Below, piece after piece: positions 15,966 to 23,913 of a stretch of 64,000 nt of DNA (position 1 is the first letter of the stretch; each line of letters starts with the position of its first letter). The stretch is taken from positions 62,001-126,000 of the forward strand of contig NZ_JAIXCQ010000009.1 in NCBI RefSeq assembly GCF_020297055.1. Direction: 5' to 3'. A program made the position numbers and the translations under genes. This DNA is from Isoptericola luteus (lineage in GTDB: Bacteria; Actinomycetota; Actinomycetes; Actinomycetales; Cellulomonadaceae). The notes below the pieces were generated by a model. That model worked only from the letters and a program-made list of their open reading frames with translations. It was not told the origin of the DNA and searched no databases.

Positions 15966-16274
15966 TCAGTGCGAGGTCAGCTCCTGCTTGCCGTGCTGCG
16001 GCGTGTCCCGTCGGACCGCAGCGATGAGCGCGGCGAGCTCCGGGACGACGCGAGGCTCGGCCTCGAGGGCAGTGTCGACTTGGTCGAGCTCGCGCGGAGT
16101 GAGCTGGAGGACGCGGTCCCGGAGCAGGACCTCGCGGGCGTGCTCCATGGCGGCCCCGAGCACGAACGCGGACACGTCCTGCTGCTGGGCGGCAGCGGCC
16201 TCGCGGATGGTCGCGAGGGCATCGGGCGACAGGCGCATGTTCAGGCGTTCTGACCGCGCGTTGGCGGTGGGCAT
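15966..16274 (-). CDS. DUF1778/TacA-type antitoxin
   Basis: This 102-residue protein has an N-terminal ribbon-helix-helix, RSERLNMRLSPDALATIREA (about 7-26), then the DUF1778 pattern QQDVSAFVLGAAMEHAREVLLR. The C-terminal tail is expected to neutralise the partner GNAT toxin. The ATG at 16274 lies downstream of the toxin gene, with a 55-bp spacer that holds a palindrome. In known tacAT pairs the antitoxin comes first; here it is second, so it probably has its own promoter and represses it through that palindrome. Confidence 0.85.
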   Translation of the reverse strand: MPTANARSERLNMRLSPDALATIREAAAAQQQDVSAFVLGAAMEHAREVLLRDRVLQLTPRELDQVDTALEAEPRVVPELAALIAAVRRDTPQHGKQELTSH

Positions 16275-16307
16275 AGTGGCTCCTCGGATCTGTAGTGTAC
16301 GTCTACT

Positions 16308-16326
16308 GTACGCACGTGGTGCGTAC
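16308..16326. promoter_or_regulatory. Candidate antitoxin operator
   Basis: A perfect inverted repeat GTACGCAC-GTG-GTGCGTAC sits between the toxin stop and the antitoxin start. Ribbon-helix-helix antitoxins bind short palindromes over their own promoters, so autoregulation is the likely role. Confidence 0.6.
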
Positions 16327-16329
16327 GGC

Positions 16330-16842
16330 TCAACTTGGTTCTGCTGAAGCGAACGTCGCGCGCAGGTCCTTGGTCGTGAGGAAGAGGCTGAGATCGTGGT
16401 CGAGGAACCGGCGGAAGCCGTGCTTGAGGTAGAAGCAGGCGGCGTCCTCGTGGAGCGCATGCACGACGACGATCTCGAAGCCGACGTTGTCGGCCGCTGC
16501 CAGCAGCCGCTGGAGGGCGTCGACGAGGAGCAGCTTGCAGACGCCTTGACCCTTGTAGTCGTTGTCGACCGCGAGCCGTGCAAGGAGCATCGCCGGCACG
16601 GGGTAGCGGAGTCTGCGTCCCATCGCTGACTCGCCGTCGGCCGCTGACAGCTCGAACGTGCGCATGGAGAAGTAGCCGGCGACGCGCTGAGCCTCCTCGT
16701 CGAGCAGCAAGGTCGTGCGGACGTTGTCCTTCTTCTCGCTCTGGCTGGCGTAGCGGGCGAGGCAGTCGTTGAGCTCCGGCTCTCCGCAGTCGAACGGATG
16801 GAGCTTGATGGCCGCCGAGGTGAACGGCCGCGCGATGAGCAT
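16330..16842 (-). CDS. GNAT-fold toxin (TacT-like tRNA acetyltransferase)
   Basis: The protein has 170 residues from ATG 16842; an upstream start at 16887 is possible. It begins with the family pattern HPFDCGEPELNDCLARYASQ and continues with VAGYFSM, PAMLLARLAVDNDYKGQGVCKLLL (the acetyl-CoA P-loop, here QGVCK instead of the usual QGxGxG/A) and FYLKHGFRRF. Such toxins acetylate the amino group of aminoacyl-tRNAs and stop translation. It is paired with a DUF1778 antitoxin immediately downstream. The family assignment is secure; the tRNA target is not readable. Confidence 0.85.
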   Translation of the reverse strand: MLIARPFTSAAIKLHPFDCGEPELNDCLARYASQSEKKDNVRTTLLLDEEAQRVAGYFSMRTFELSAADGESAMGRRLRYPVPAMLLARLAVDNDYKGQGVCKLLLVDALQRLLAAADNVGFEIVVVHALHEDAACFYLKHGFRRFLDHDLSLFLTTKDLRATFASAEPS

Positions 16843-16960
16843 CGTCGTTGGTGCCTTTCCGATCGCCAGGACTCGAGCGGTCGCCACCCCATGGCGAGGC
16901 GGTGACAGGGATGTGTGCAGGTGGGAGGCGCCGCCGTCGGGTAGCGCTGCTCTCTTGCGT

Positions 16961-17114
16961 TCCGGCCCCGCACCGACAGCCGAGCATCCGGCCGGCTCCG
17001 GCCCGCGTCAAGGGCGCCTGCGGCGGCGCTGTGCGATGGCCTGCGGCCACCCTTGACCCGGACCTCCGCCGACCTCCAGTGCTCCGCTATCGGCACGGCG
17101 CCTCCGAGTGTCCC
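16961..17114. repeat. 154-bp duplicated sequence, copy B
   Basis: Ungapped partner of 12176-12329 with eight differences. It lies upstream of the toxin gene and just past the 3' end of the next GNAT gene. Same internal inverted arms GTCAAGGG and CCCTTGAC. Confidence 0.85.
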
Positions 17115-17127
17115 GACCTCGAAGAGC

Positions 17128-17589
17128 TCACGTCGTCTGAGCAGTCACTTCCGCCTGTGAAGGAGGCCGAGTCAGGAACCGGTGCGTGTCGGTTTCGCCG
17201 GTGAGCTCGAAGCCGCATCGCTGATAGAGCCGGACGGCACCGAGGTTCGGCCGTAGCGTTCGCAAGCGGACCTCCCGGCCTCGAGCCTCGTCGACGACGC
17301 GAGCAATGATGCGCCCGCCGATCCCTCGGCCCTGGTGTTCCGGAAGGACGAAGAGCTCCTTGAGCCAGACGTGGCCGTCTCGGTGCTCCCAGCCGACGAC
17401 GCCGACCGGCACGCCGTTCCCCATGACGATGTGGATGCCGCCTGCGTCGAAGGCACGCTCAGCCGCGGCGTCCTGTGTGGCGTCGTCCCACACGAACAGC
17501 TGCTCGATCGTCGAGCGATACGACTCGTGGTGTACTCGGACGAAGAAGGCGCGGTCCGATTCGCTCGCCGGTACGAGGTCAACGTCCAC
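17128..17589 (-). CDS. GNAT family N-acetyltransferase
   Basis: This 153-residue protein transfers acetyl from acetyl-CoA to an unidentified amine. Motifs B/A are visible in VWLKELFVLPEHQGRGIGGRIIARVVDEARGR, where the P-loop reads QGRGIG, and the C-terminal part has LYQRCGFELTGE, the usual beta-bulge region. It is separate from the upstream toxin and lacks a ribbon-helix-helix partner, so it is more likely a metabolic or resistance-type acetyltransferase. The 154-bp repeat begins just after its stop. Confidence 0.85.
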   Translation of the reverse strand: MDVDLVPASESDRAFFVRVHHESYRSTIEQLFVWDDATQDAAAERAFDAGGIHIVMGNGVPVGVVGWEHRDGHVWLKELFVLPEHQGRGIGGRIIARVVDEARGREVRLRTLRPNLGAVRLYQRCGFELTGETDTHRFLTRPPSQAEVTAQTT

Positions 17590-18063
17590 AGCGTGACCTT
17601 AGCCGGGATCCCACCTCTTACCCTCCGTCTTGCGGTGGCGATCTGCCTGATCGCGTGCAACTCCGTGCGACGAGTCGGGTCCTGAAACTGCAGGTCAGAG
17701 CGGGTTTCATGGCCGTCGGGGTGGTCGCGTCCGAAGACGCGAGCAAAGCCCACCGCAACCATCACAGCTCTGGCACACGCACCCCGACCGTGAATGGCGC
17801 CGCGCTCGGGCGGATGGCGGCCATCCCTCGTCCTTGCCCTGCGTCGGGTGGCGTGAGACGTTTCCATCCTGACTTGAGTCGCGGGTTCGCCGCGCGGCCG
17901 TCACGAGCGGGCTGGCCATTGGGCCCGGTGCTCCGGTCGCAAGTTCGCTGCGCGCACCTCACAGCTCCCCCCGCCTGCTCGCGCCATCCCCGTGTGACAG
18001 GGCTGGCCCCGTCGGCGAGGAAGGCCGAAAGCCTCGCGGGCCGCGAGATCGCAGCCTTTGCGC
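17590..18063. other. 474-bp stretch without a recognised gene
   Basis: Between the GNAT gene and the membrane-protein gene I see only short frames with no recognisable protein signature on either strand. No tRNA or strong terminator is evident. It may hold remains of lost accessory genes. Confidence 0.5.
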
Positions 18064-18678
18064 TTAGCGCTCGTGAGACTTGCTCTGTTCTTCGGACGAG
18101 TCACAGCGCAGGGCTCGCAGCATCGCGGAGACGTCGTTGTCCGGGTGTGCGGGGAGCCGTGAGTATCGTGGGGCAAGCGAGACGGCGTGGTGATCGTCGC
18201 TCATGTTGACCACATTCCAGTTCGTCGTGCCCACTCGAGCGGTGCCAAGCGAGAGCACTAAGTCGTTGCGCGCTGCTGACCATCGCGGCCCTGCCTCCTT
18301 CCGCCCACTCCATAGTTCAACGCGGTCCGCCAGGACGACCAGAGCGGCAGGGCTGCCGCCAGATGCATGGGGACCGGTCCGCTGGAGGCCGAGCTCGAGC
18401 CTGTCTGCCCTGGTTGGAGCGAGGGCTGCAGCAGGAAGCACCGTTAGTCCAGGGCGCATGCGGGAGACGTGTTCGGTCAGGCTTGTGACCTGGCCGGCCA
18501 GGGCGCTCACAACGAATGCGACAAGCGCCAGGCCGAGAACAACTGCCGTGGCAAGCCCGGCGATTTGGGGTAGTCCGACGGCATCGGCAAGTAGGACCAT
18601 CAGCACCATGAGGGCCAGCACAGCCGTCAGCCCAGCCACGATGATGCGGTTCGCCGTCCAGAAGTAGTTCGATCGCAC
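18064..18678 (-). CDS. Two-helix membrane protein of unknown function
   Basis: The protein has 204 residues from GTG 18678, chosen because CAGGGAG lies at good spacing; the frame is open a further 22 codons upstream. Two membrane segments, IIVAGLTAVLALMVLMVL and a second in GLATAVVLGLALVAFVV, are followed by a soluble domain with ELWSGRKEAGPRWSAAR and YSRLPAHPDNDVSAMLRALR. The C-terminal domain may be cytoplasmic. No family is recognised. It lies at the edge of the accessory region. Confidence 0.7.
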   Translation of the reverse strand: MRSNYFWTANRIIVAGLTAVLALMVLMVLLADAVGLPQIAGLATAVVLGLALVAFVVSALAGQVTSLTEHVSRMRPGLTVLPAAALAPTRADRLELGLQRTGPHASGGSPAALVVLADRVELWSGRKEAGPRWSAARNDLVLSLGTARVGTTNWNVVNMSDDHHAVSLAPRYSRLPAHPDNDVSAMLRALRCDSSEEQSKSHER

Positions 18679-18758
18679 CGGGGTCTCCCTGTCGTGGGGT
18701 GCAAGTCGTGATGGCCGGGACCGTAGCGCTAGATCGGGCCACAAACTGAAGTACGACG

Positions 18759-19007
18759 GTGATATACACGGCCCGTGAGCTCGCCGTGGACTATCCGTCC
18801 CTCGACGCGCTGGACGAGCTCGACTCCGAAAATGAGGATTCTGAGGCGCGACTGACCGACTACAGCTTCGGCCACCGACTGTTCTACGGCGCTGGCTCGT
18901 GGAGCCTTGCCCGCGAACTCGCCGAGTCCTGGGAGAGGCTCGGGCGGGAACACGGCGTCGCGATCGCGTTCGTCAGCGATTCGCCGCTGCGCATCGTCCG
19001 GCCATAG
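18759..19007 (+). CDS. Small hypothetical protein (82 aa)
   Basis: This short frame from GTG 18759 has an acidic N-terminal half (DELDSENEDSEA) and a globular-looking end (FYGAGSWSLARELAESWERLG...GVAIAFVSD). Composition suggests coding, but there is no clear ribosome binding site and no recognised family. Confidence 0.4.
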   Translation: MIYTARELAVDYPSLDALDELDSENEDSEARLTDYSFGHRLFYGAGSWSLARELAESWERLGREHGVAIAFVSDSPLRIVRP

Positions 19008-19008
19008 C

Positions 19009-19373
19009 GCGCCTGGGCACGCGCGTGGCGGAGCCGTCTCCGCCACGCGGGTGGTCCCCAGCCCGATCAGTCGCCGCTGCCCCGGGTGGTCGTCCCACAA
19101 GATGACGCCCGCGGCGATCAGAAGCGTGGCCGAGGCGGCATCAGGGCCGCTACCCCACATCGCCGCCCACGGTGAGAAGAGGCCGATCACGACGTCGACG
19201 AAGATCGTCAGCCACAGCAACGACTGCCCCGCGAGGTGGCGATCGGCGGCGATGGCCCCGATGGCGGCGTTACTGGTCCGTCACCCAGGGAGGTGCCGCG
19301 AACGTCGGGGCTCCACTCGATGAGTCCGCACCAGCCGCCGAACGCCCAGACGAACAGTGGTCAGGGTGGGGGC
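19009..19373 (-). pseudogene. Relic of a multi-pass membrane protein gene
   Basis: On the minus strand one frame reads PLFVWAFGGWCGLIEWSPDV and, after a shift of frame near 19270, another continues AAIGAIAADRHLAGQSLLWL and then FVDVVIGLFSPWAAMWG plus a hydrophobic LLIAAGVILW. The pieces join sensibly as one membrane protein if a single base is restored. Neither piece has a credible start. Best read as a decayed gene; the exact ends are uncertain. Confidence 0.45.
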
Positions 19374-19603
19374 GTCCAGCGGCATGCACGTCATCGCGGA
19401 CGCTCGCGCTGTGGGTGCCACAGCCATGGTGGATCCCGACCGTCGACGGCCCCTTGGCCAGCTCGCCCGGGGCGGGGGCCCAGGTGCCGTCGATGTCTTC
19501 CCTGGTCGTACTGTATTTTTGACCGCCGATGCCCGACACCGGGCTGATAGACGTCGCCATCGTCGACGTCGCACCAGACTCGACCTCGGGAGACGATATC
19601 CCC

Positions 19604-19954
19604 ATGCGATCGCGGCGCGTGGCCGACGCCTACGGCCAGGAGCAGGAGTCCTCGGAGGGGGACCACGGGCCGGGCCTGCTGCACGCGGGCGCGGTGGTCG
19701 GCATCCTGCTCATCCAGGCCGGGATCACGATGCTCGCGGTCAGCACGTGGTGGCGGCACGTGAGCCTCGTCCTCACCAGCCCGTCCGTGGGATCGGTGCT
19801 GTGGCACCTCGTGACGGGTGCGCTGCTGGTGGGAGTGGTCGGCACCGAGATCCGCGCACTGGTGCGGGGCCGCAAGCCGCCGATCGTGGTGGTCGCCGCC
19901 GGCACGGGTGCGATGGTCGTCGTCCTGCTGCTCGAGGCCTTCGGCCCGCGCTGA
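19604..19954 (+). CDS. Small membrane protein of unknown function
   Basis: The protein has 116 residues from ATG 19604, chosen because GGGAGA lies about eleven bases upstream; another ATG is at 19529 without such a site. Three hydrophobic segments are visible: AGAVVGILLIQAGITMLAV, VLWHLVTGALLVGVVG and VVVAAGTGAMVVVLLLE. It precedes the acyltransferase gene by 63 bp on the same strand. No recognised domain. Confidence 0.65.
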   Translation: MRSRRVADAYGQEQESSEGDHGPGLLHAGAVVGILLIQAGITMLAVSTWWRHVSLVLTSPSVGSVLWHLVTGALLVGVVGTEIRALVRGRKPPIVVVAAGTGAMVVVLLLEAFGPR

Positions 19955-20017
19955 CGGCCCGCGACGGGGTGGCGAGAGCTACCCCGGCACCCGGACGGGC
20001 GCATCGGGCGGCCCGCG

Positions 20018-22210
20018 GTGGCCTACCCTGCCTGGGTGCTTGGACGGGACTCGGACGTGACGCGCGCGGACCCGCGTGGGGCCCCCGCACGCCCTGAGGC
20101 CGCCCGGCAGTCGGGCGCGCGCACGGACATCCAGGGCCTGCGCGCCATCGCCGTGGCCGCGGTCGTCGCGTTCCACCTGTGGCCGGGCGCGGTCACCGGC
20201 GGGTACGTGGGCGTCGACGTCTTCTTCGTGATCTCGGGCTTCCTGATCACGAGCCACCTGCTGCGCACACCCGTCCGCGGCGTCGGGTCCCTCGCCCAGT
20301 TCTGGGCGCGGCGCATCCGCCGGCTCATCCCGGCGGCGAGCGTCGTGCTGTTCGTGACGCTGGTCGCCACGGTGATCTGGCTGCCCTCGACCACGTTCGG
20401 CGTCGTCACCCGCGAGGTGATCTCGGCGATCTTCTACGTCGAGAACTGGACCCTGGCGTCGTTCGAGACCAACTATCTCGCCGCCGACCAGCAGGAGTCG
20501 CCGGTCCAGCACTACTGGTCCCTCTCGATCGAGGAGCAGTTCTACATCGTGTGGCCCGTGGTCCTGGGCCTCACGGCGTTGGTCGCGCGCCACGTCGCAC
20601 GCCGGCGGGGGGCGGACGGCGCGGCCGCCCGGTGGGTCCCGGCCGTCGTCATCGGCGCGATCGTCCTGGCGTCGCTCGCCTGGTCCGCGCACCTGACGTC
20701 CACGGACCCCTCGGCCGCGTACTTCGTGTCGACGACGCGCGCCTGGGAGCTCGCGCTCGGAGGGCTCCTCGCCGCCGTCGTCGCCGCGTGGCCCCGGCTG
20801 GACCTGGCCGCGTCGACGGCGGCACCGGCCGGCGCGGCGCGCGCCGCCACCGCCTGGCTCGGGCTGGCACTCGTCGCGTGGTCGGTGTTCCGGTTCGACG
20901 CGGCCACGTCGTTCCCCGGCGTCTCCGCCGTCGTGCCGACGCTCGGGACCGCCCTGGTGATCGGCGCGGCCGCCGACGGCGCGCGGTGGGGTCCGGGCGG
21001 GCTGCTCGCGCGGCGCCCGATGCAGTGGCTCGGCGACGTCTCCTACTCGACGTACCTGTGGCACTGGCCGCTGATCGTCATCGTGCCGTTCGCGATCGGC
21101 CGCCCGCTGGGCCTGGTCGACACGCTCGGCGTCCTCGCGGCGTCGCTGCTCCTGGCGGCGCTGTCCCAGCGGTACGTGGAGGACCGGCTGCGCTGGCACC
21201 CACGGCTCGCCCGGAGCGTCGGCGCGACGTTCGGCATGCTCCTTGCCTGCGTGGTGGTCGTCGGCGGTGCCGCGGCGGGCGTCCTGCTGTACGCGGACGC
21301 CTCCGAGCGTGCCGCGCAGGACCGGTTCGAGCAGTCGGTCGCCGAGCTGTCCCCGTGCATCGGGGCGGGCGTGGCGGGGGACCCGTCGTGCGCGGACCCG
21401 GACCTGTTCATGCCGCCCGCGGTGGCGGCCGACGACAAGCCGGCCCCCTACGCCGACGGCTGCTGGAACAACGAGCCGTTCACCTCGCGCCACACCTGTA
21501 CGTACGGCGTCGGAGACCAGGCCGCGGACGACGGCGCGCGCGTCGCGCTGTTCGGCAACTCGCACGCCGGGCACTGGCTCCCGGCCATGCAGGACGCGCT
21601 GGAACCGAACGGCTGGCAGGTCACCACGTACCTCCAGTCGGTCTGTTACGCGGCGGACGAGCCCCTGGAGTTCGAGGCCGCCGAGTCGTCGCAGAACTGC
21701 CAGGACATCAACCGGTGGGCCATCGACTCCATCGTGGCCGGCGGGTACGACCTCGTCGTCATGTCGAACCGCACGAACCAGCCGCTCGCGGGCGTCCCGG
21801 CGGCGGACCAGGCCGCCGTCGCCCAGGCCGGGTACCAGCGCACGCTCGACGAGCTCACGCGCGCCGGCATCCGGGTGCTCGTGCTGCGCGACGTCCCCGC
21901 GATGCCGCAGAACGTGCCTGACTGCGTCGCGGAGCACGAGGACGACCCGGACGCGTGCGGTGCGCCACCGGCCGAGGCCATCGAGCCGGACCCGCTGGCC
22001 GAGGCGGCACGGGGCGACGACTCCGGGGCGGTGTCCCTCCTGGACGTCAACGACTTCCTGTGCGACGACGCGCTGTGCCGCCCCGTCGTGGGCGGGCTGA
22101 TCGCCTACTTCGACCACGGCCACCTGACGGCGACGTTCGCGCGGACGCTGGCCCCCGACGTCACGGGCGCGATGCGCGAGGCGCTGGACGGCGTTCCCGC
22201 GCCGTCCTGA
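20018..22210 (+). CDS. Acyltransferase-3/SGNH fusion (OafA/YrhL-like cell-surface O-acyltransferase)
   Basis: The protein has 730 residues. The N-terminal acyltransferase-3 membrane domain begins with TDIQGLRAIAVAAVVAFH and GGYVGVDVFFVISGFLIT and has about ten transmembrane helices. The extracytoplasmic C-terminal SGNH hydrolase-like domain shows ALFGNSHAGHW and FDHGHLTATFA, carrying the catalytic Ser and Asp/His. Such two-domain proteins O-acetylate cell-wall polymers or surface glycans: the membrane part passes the acyl group out and the SGNH part transfers it. The GTG start at 20018 is uncertain; GTGs at 20036 and 20057 would shorten the tail. The acceptor is unknown. Confidence 0.9.
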   Translation: MAYPAWVLGRDSDVTRADPRGAPARPEAARQSGARTDIQGLRAIAVAAVVAFHLWPGAVTGGYVGVDVFFVISGFLITSHLLRTPVRGVGSLAQFWARRIRRLIPAASVVLFVTLVATVIWLPSTTFGVVTREVISAIFYVENWTLASFETNYLAADQQESPVQHYWSLSIEEQFYIVWPVVLGLTALVARHVARRRGADGAAARWVPAVVIGAIVLASLAWSAHLTSTDPSAAYFVSTTRAWELALGGLLAAVVAAWPRLDLAASTAAPAGAARAATAWLGLALVAWSVFRFDAATSFPGVSAVVPTLGTALVIGAAADGARWGPGGLLARRPMQWLGDVSYSTYLWHWPLIVIVPFAIGRPLGLVDTLGVLAASLLLAALSQRYVEDRLRWHPRLARSVGATFGMLLACVVVVGGAAAGVLLYADASERAAQDRFEQSVAELSPCIGAGVAGDPSCADPDLFMPPAVAADDKPAPYADGCWNNEPFTSRHTCTYGVGDQAADDGARVALFGNSHAGHWLPAMQDALEPNGWQVTTYLQSVCYAADEPLEFEAAESSQNCQDINRWAIDSIVAGGYDLVVMSNRTNQPLAGVPAADQAAVAQAGYQRTLDELTRAGIRVLVLRDVPAMPQNVPDCVAEHEDDPDACGAPPAEAIEPDPLAEAARGDDSGAVSLLDVNDFLCDDALCRPVVGGLIAYFDHGHLTATFARTLAPDVTGAMREALDGVPAPS

Positions 22211-22217
22211 GTCGCGG

Positions 22218-23282
22218 TCACGGCGCGGCGGCGAGGAGCTGCGCGATGCGCGCGTGCGTCATGAAGCTCTGGTTCATGCGGCTGTAGGAGTGGAAGTTCA
22301 GCACCACGTGGGCGTCGTGCTGCGGGTAGAAGAACATGTGCGTGGCGAAGTGCCCGAGCCCGCCCACCGGCTCGGGCAGCCCGCGCAGGAACGGCGGGGT
22401 GAACTCGCCGAACCGGACGGTCACCATGCCGGCCCCGTAGTGGATGCCCCGACGACGGCGGTGTCGCGGCGCCGACATCCACGCCAGCGTCTCGGCGGAG
22501 ACGAGCCGCCCGCCGTGCAGGGCGCGCTGGAAGGCCACCAGGTCGGCGGGCGGGGCCACGATGCCCCCGCCGGCCCAGTCGAGGCTCATGCTCAGCGCAC
22601 GGCTCAGCTCGTGGCCGCCCAGCCAGAAGGGGGCGACGTCGAGCCCGGCGAGGTCGGCGGGCGTGCGGGCGTCGCTGTACGGGGTGGCGGCACGTTCCAT
22701 CCCGGCGGGCGCGAAGACGCGTTCGCGCAGCCGGGAGCTGAACGACTGGCCGGTGGCCTCCTCGACGATGCGACCCAGCAGCACGAACACGGTGTCGCCG
22801 TACCGGAAACGATCGCCCGGCCGGCCGACGGCGGGCAGCCGCCGCGCCTCGTCGAGCAGGTCGGCCGGGGACCAGTAGCGGTCGGGATCGGCGGCCACGG
22901 TCCGCACGGAGCACCCGGTGCTCGTGCCTCGCGGTGGCTCGAAGTAGTCCGGCAGCCCACTGGTGTGCGTGAGCAGGTGCTCGACCGTGACGTCGGTGGC
23001 GGCGTCGACGCCCGGCGCGGCGGGGAGGCCGTCGACGTCGGCCGCCGGGAGCAGCTTGCCGAGCGGAGTGCCGACGTCGAACCGGCCCTCCTCGACGAGC
23101 ATCGCGACGAGAGTCGCCGTCATGACCTTGCCGACGCTCGCCGCGTGGAACGGCCGTGCGCCGCCGTGCTCCAGCTCCAGCGCGGGCGAGATGACGAGCA
23201 CCTGCGGGGCCGGTCTCGAGCTCCGCCGCCCCATCCGCTCCAGCGATGCCTGCAGCCTGCCGACCGCGTCCTGCCGCGCCAT
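22218..23282 (-). CDS. Serine hydrolase, class C beta-lactamase/esterase family
   Basis: This 354-residue penicillin-binding-protein-like hydrolase has the nucleophile motif SVGK (Ser49-x-x-Lys52), HTSGLPDYF (106-114), a YGD triad (Tyr161) in place of YxN, and a C-terminal HYGAGM that may replace KTG. No signal peptide is seen, so it probably acts in the cytoplasm, as an esterase or D-peptide hydrolase and not a resistance enzyme. ATG 23282 follows GAGGAG. It is divergent from a PadR gene, and the shared intergenic region holds a 29-bp perfect palindrome. Confidence 0.88.
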   Translation of the reverse strand: MARQDAVGRLQASLERMGRRSSRPAPQVLVISPALELEHGGARPFHAASVGKVMTATLVAMLVEEGRFDVGTPLGKLLPAADVDGLPAAPGVDAATDVTVEHLLTHTSGLPDYFEPPRGTSTGCSVRTVAADPDRYWSPADLLDEARRLPAVGRPGDRFRYGDTVFVLLGRIVEEATGQSFSSRLRERVFAPAGMERAATPYSDARTPADLAGLDVAPFWLGGHELSRALSMSLDWAGGGIVAPPADLVAFQRALHGGRLVSAETLAWMSAPRHRRRRGIHYGAGMVTVRFGEFTPPFLRGLPEPVGGLGHFATHMFFYPQHDAHVVLNFHSYSRMNQSFMTHARIAQLLAAAP

Positions 23283-23308
23283 GGTGGTCTCCTCGCCTCG
23301 ACAACCCT

Positions 23309-23337
23309 CATAGACATGTCTACTAGACATGTCTATG
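23309..23337. promoter_or_regulatory. 29-bp palindromic operator between serine hydrolase and PadR genes
   Basis: Two 14-bp arms, CATAGACATGTCTA and TAGACATGTCTATG, are perfect inverted copies around a single C. Each arm itself contains the palindrome TAGACATGTCTA, so two dimer sites sit side by side. PadR proteins bind ATGT/ACAT-type dyads, and the position between divergent starts fits repression of both genes. Confidence 0.8.
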
Positions 23338-23362
23338 AGCGTCAACGGTCTAGGGTCGGGGC

Positions 23363-23905
23363 ATGGCGTACGTGATCCTCGGTCTGCTCCACCTGTGGCC
23401 GCAGAGCCTGTACGACCTCGTCAAGAACTTCGAGGCCGGGGTCTCGCTCTTCTACAGCGCCAGCTCGGGCAGCATCAAGCGCGCGCTCGACGGCCTGCTC
23501 GAGCGCGGCGCCATCGAGGCGGACGACGGCGACGGCCCCCGGTCGCGCAAGGTGTACCGGGTGACCGCCGTCGGGCGGCGCGAGTTCCACGAGTGGATGA
23601 CGGGCCCGCTCGCCGGCCCCGACGCCGAGGCGGCCGCGCTACCGCGGCTCTACTTCCTGGGGCTGTTGGCCGAGCCGGAGCGCGGGCCGGTGCTCGCCGG
23701 CATCCTCGCCCGGATCGACGCCGACCTGGCCCGGCTCACCGACCTCGCGACGCAGATCGAGGGCGTGGACGTGCCCGACGAGCTCCGGGACGTGTTCGTC
23801 TTCCAGCAGGCCACGCTCGACTACGGGATCACCTCGTACCGGCACTCCCTCGAGTGGTTCCGCGACCTCGCGCAGCGGCACGCCGACGGGTCGGCGCAGC
23901 GGTGA
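23363..23905 (+). CDS. PadR-family transcriptional regulator
   Basis: This 180-residue protein has an N-terminal winged helix starting MAYVILGLLHLWPQSLYDL and containing SIKRALDGLLERGAIEA and RKVYRVTAVGRREFHEWM. A C-terminal helical dimerisation arm (vir-C-like) spans about 100-175. PadR proteins repress a neighbouring effector gene and are released by a small molecule. It is divergent from the serine hydrolase, 81 bp away, with the palindrome in between; hydrolase control is the natural inference. Confidence 0.9.
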   Translation: MAYVILGLLHLWPQSLYDLVKNFEAGVSLFYSASSGSIKRALDGLLERGAIEADDGDGPRSRKVYRVTAVGRREFHEWMTGPLAGPDAEAAALPRLYFLGLLAEPERGPVLAGILARIDADLARLTDLATQIEGVDVPDELRDVFVFQQATLDYGITSYRHSLEWFRDLAQRHADGSAQR

Positions 23906-23913
23906 CCTAGCGG

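Noticed and set aside
16878..17096. N-terminal extension joining the antitoxin frame to a 376-residue protein
   Set aside because: The extension crosses the toxin gene in another frame and includes the 154-bp repeat; the antitoxin has its own ATG and operator.
19979..22123. 714-residue minus-strand frame opposite the acyltransferase
   Set aside because: Low-complexity Arg/Asp/Gly shadow; the plus strand has membrane and SGNH motifs.
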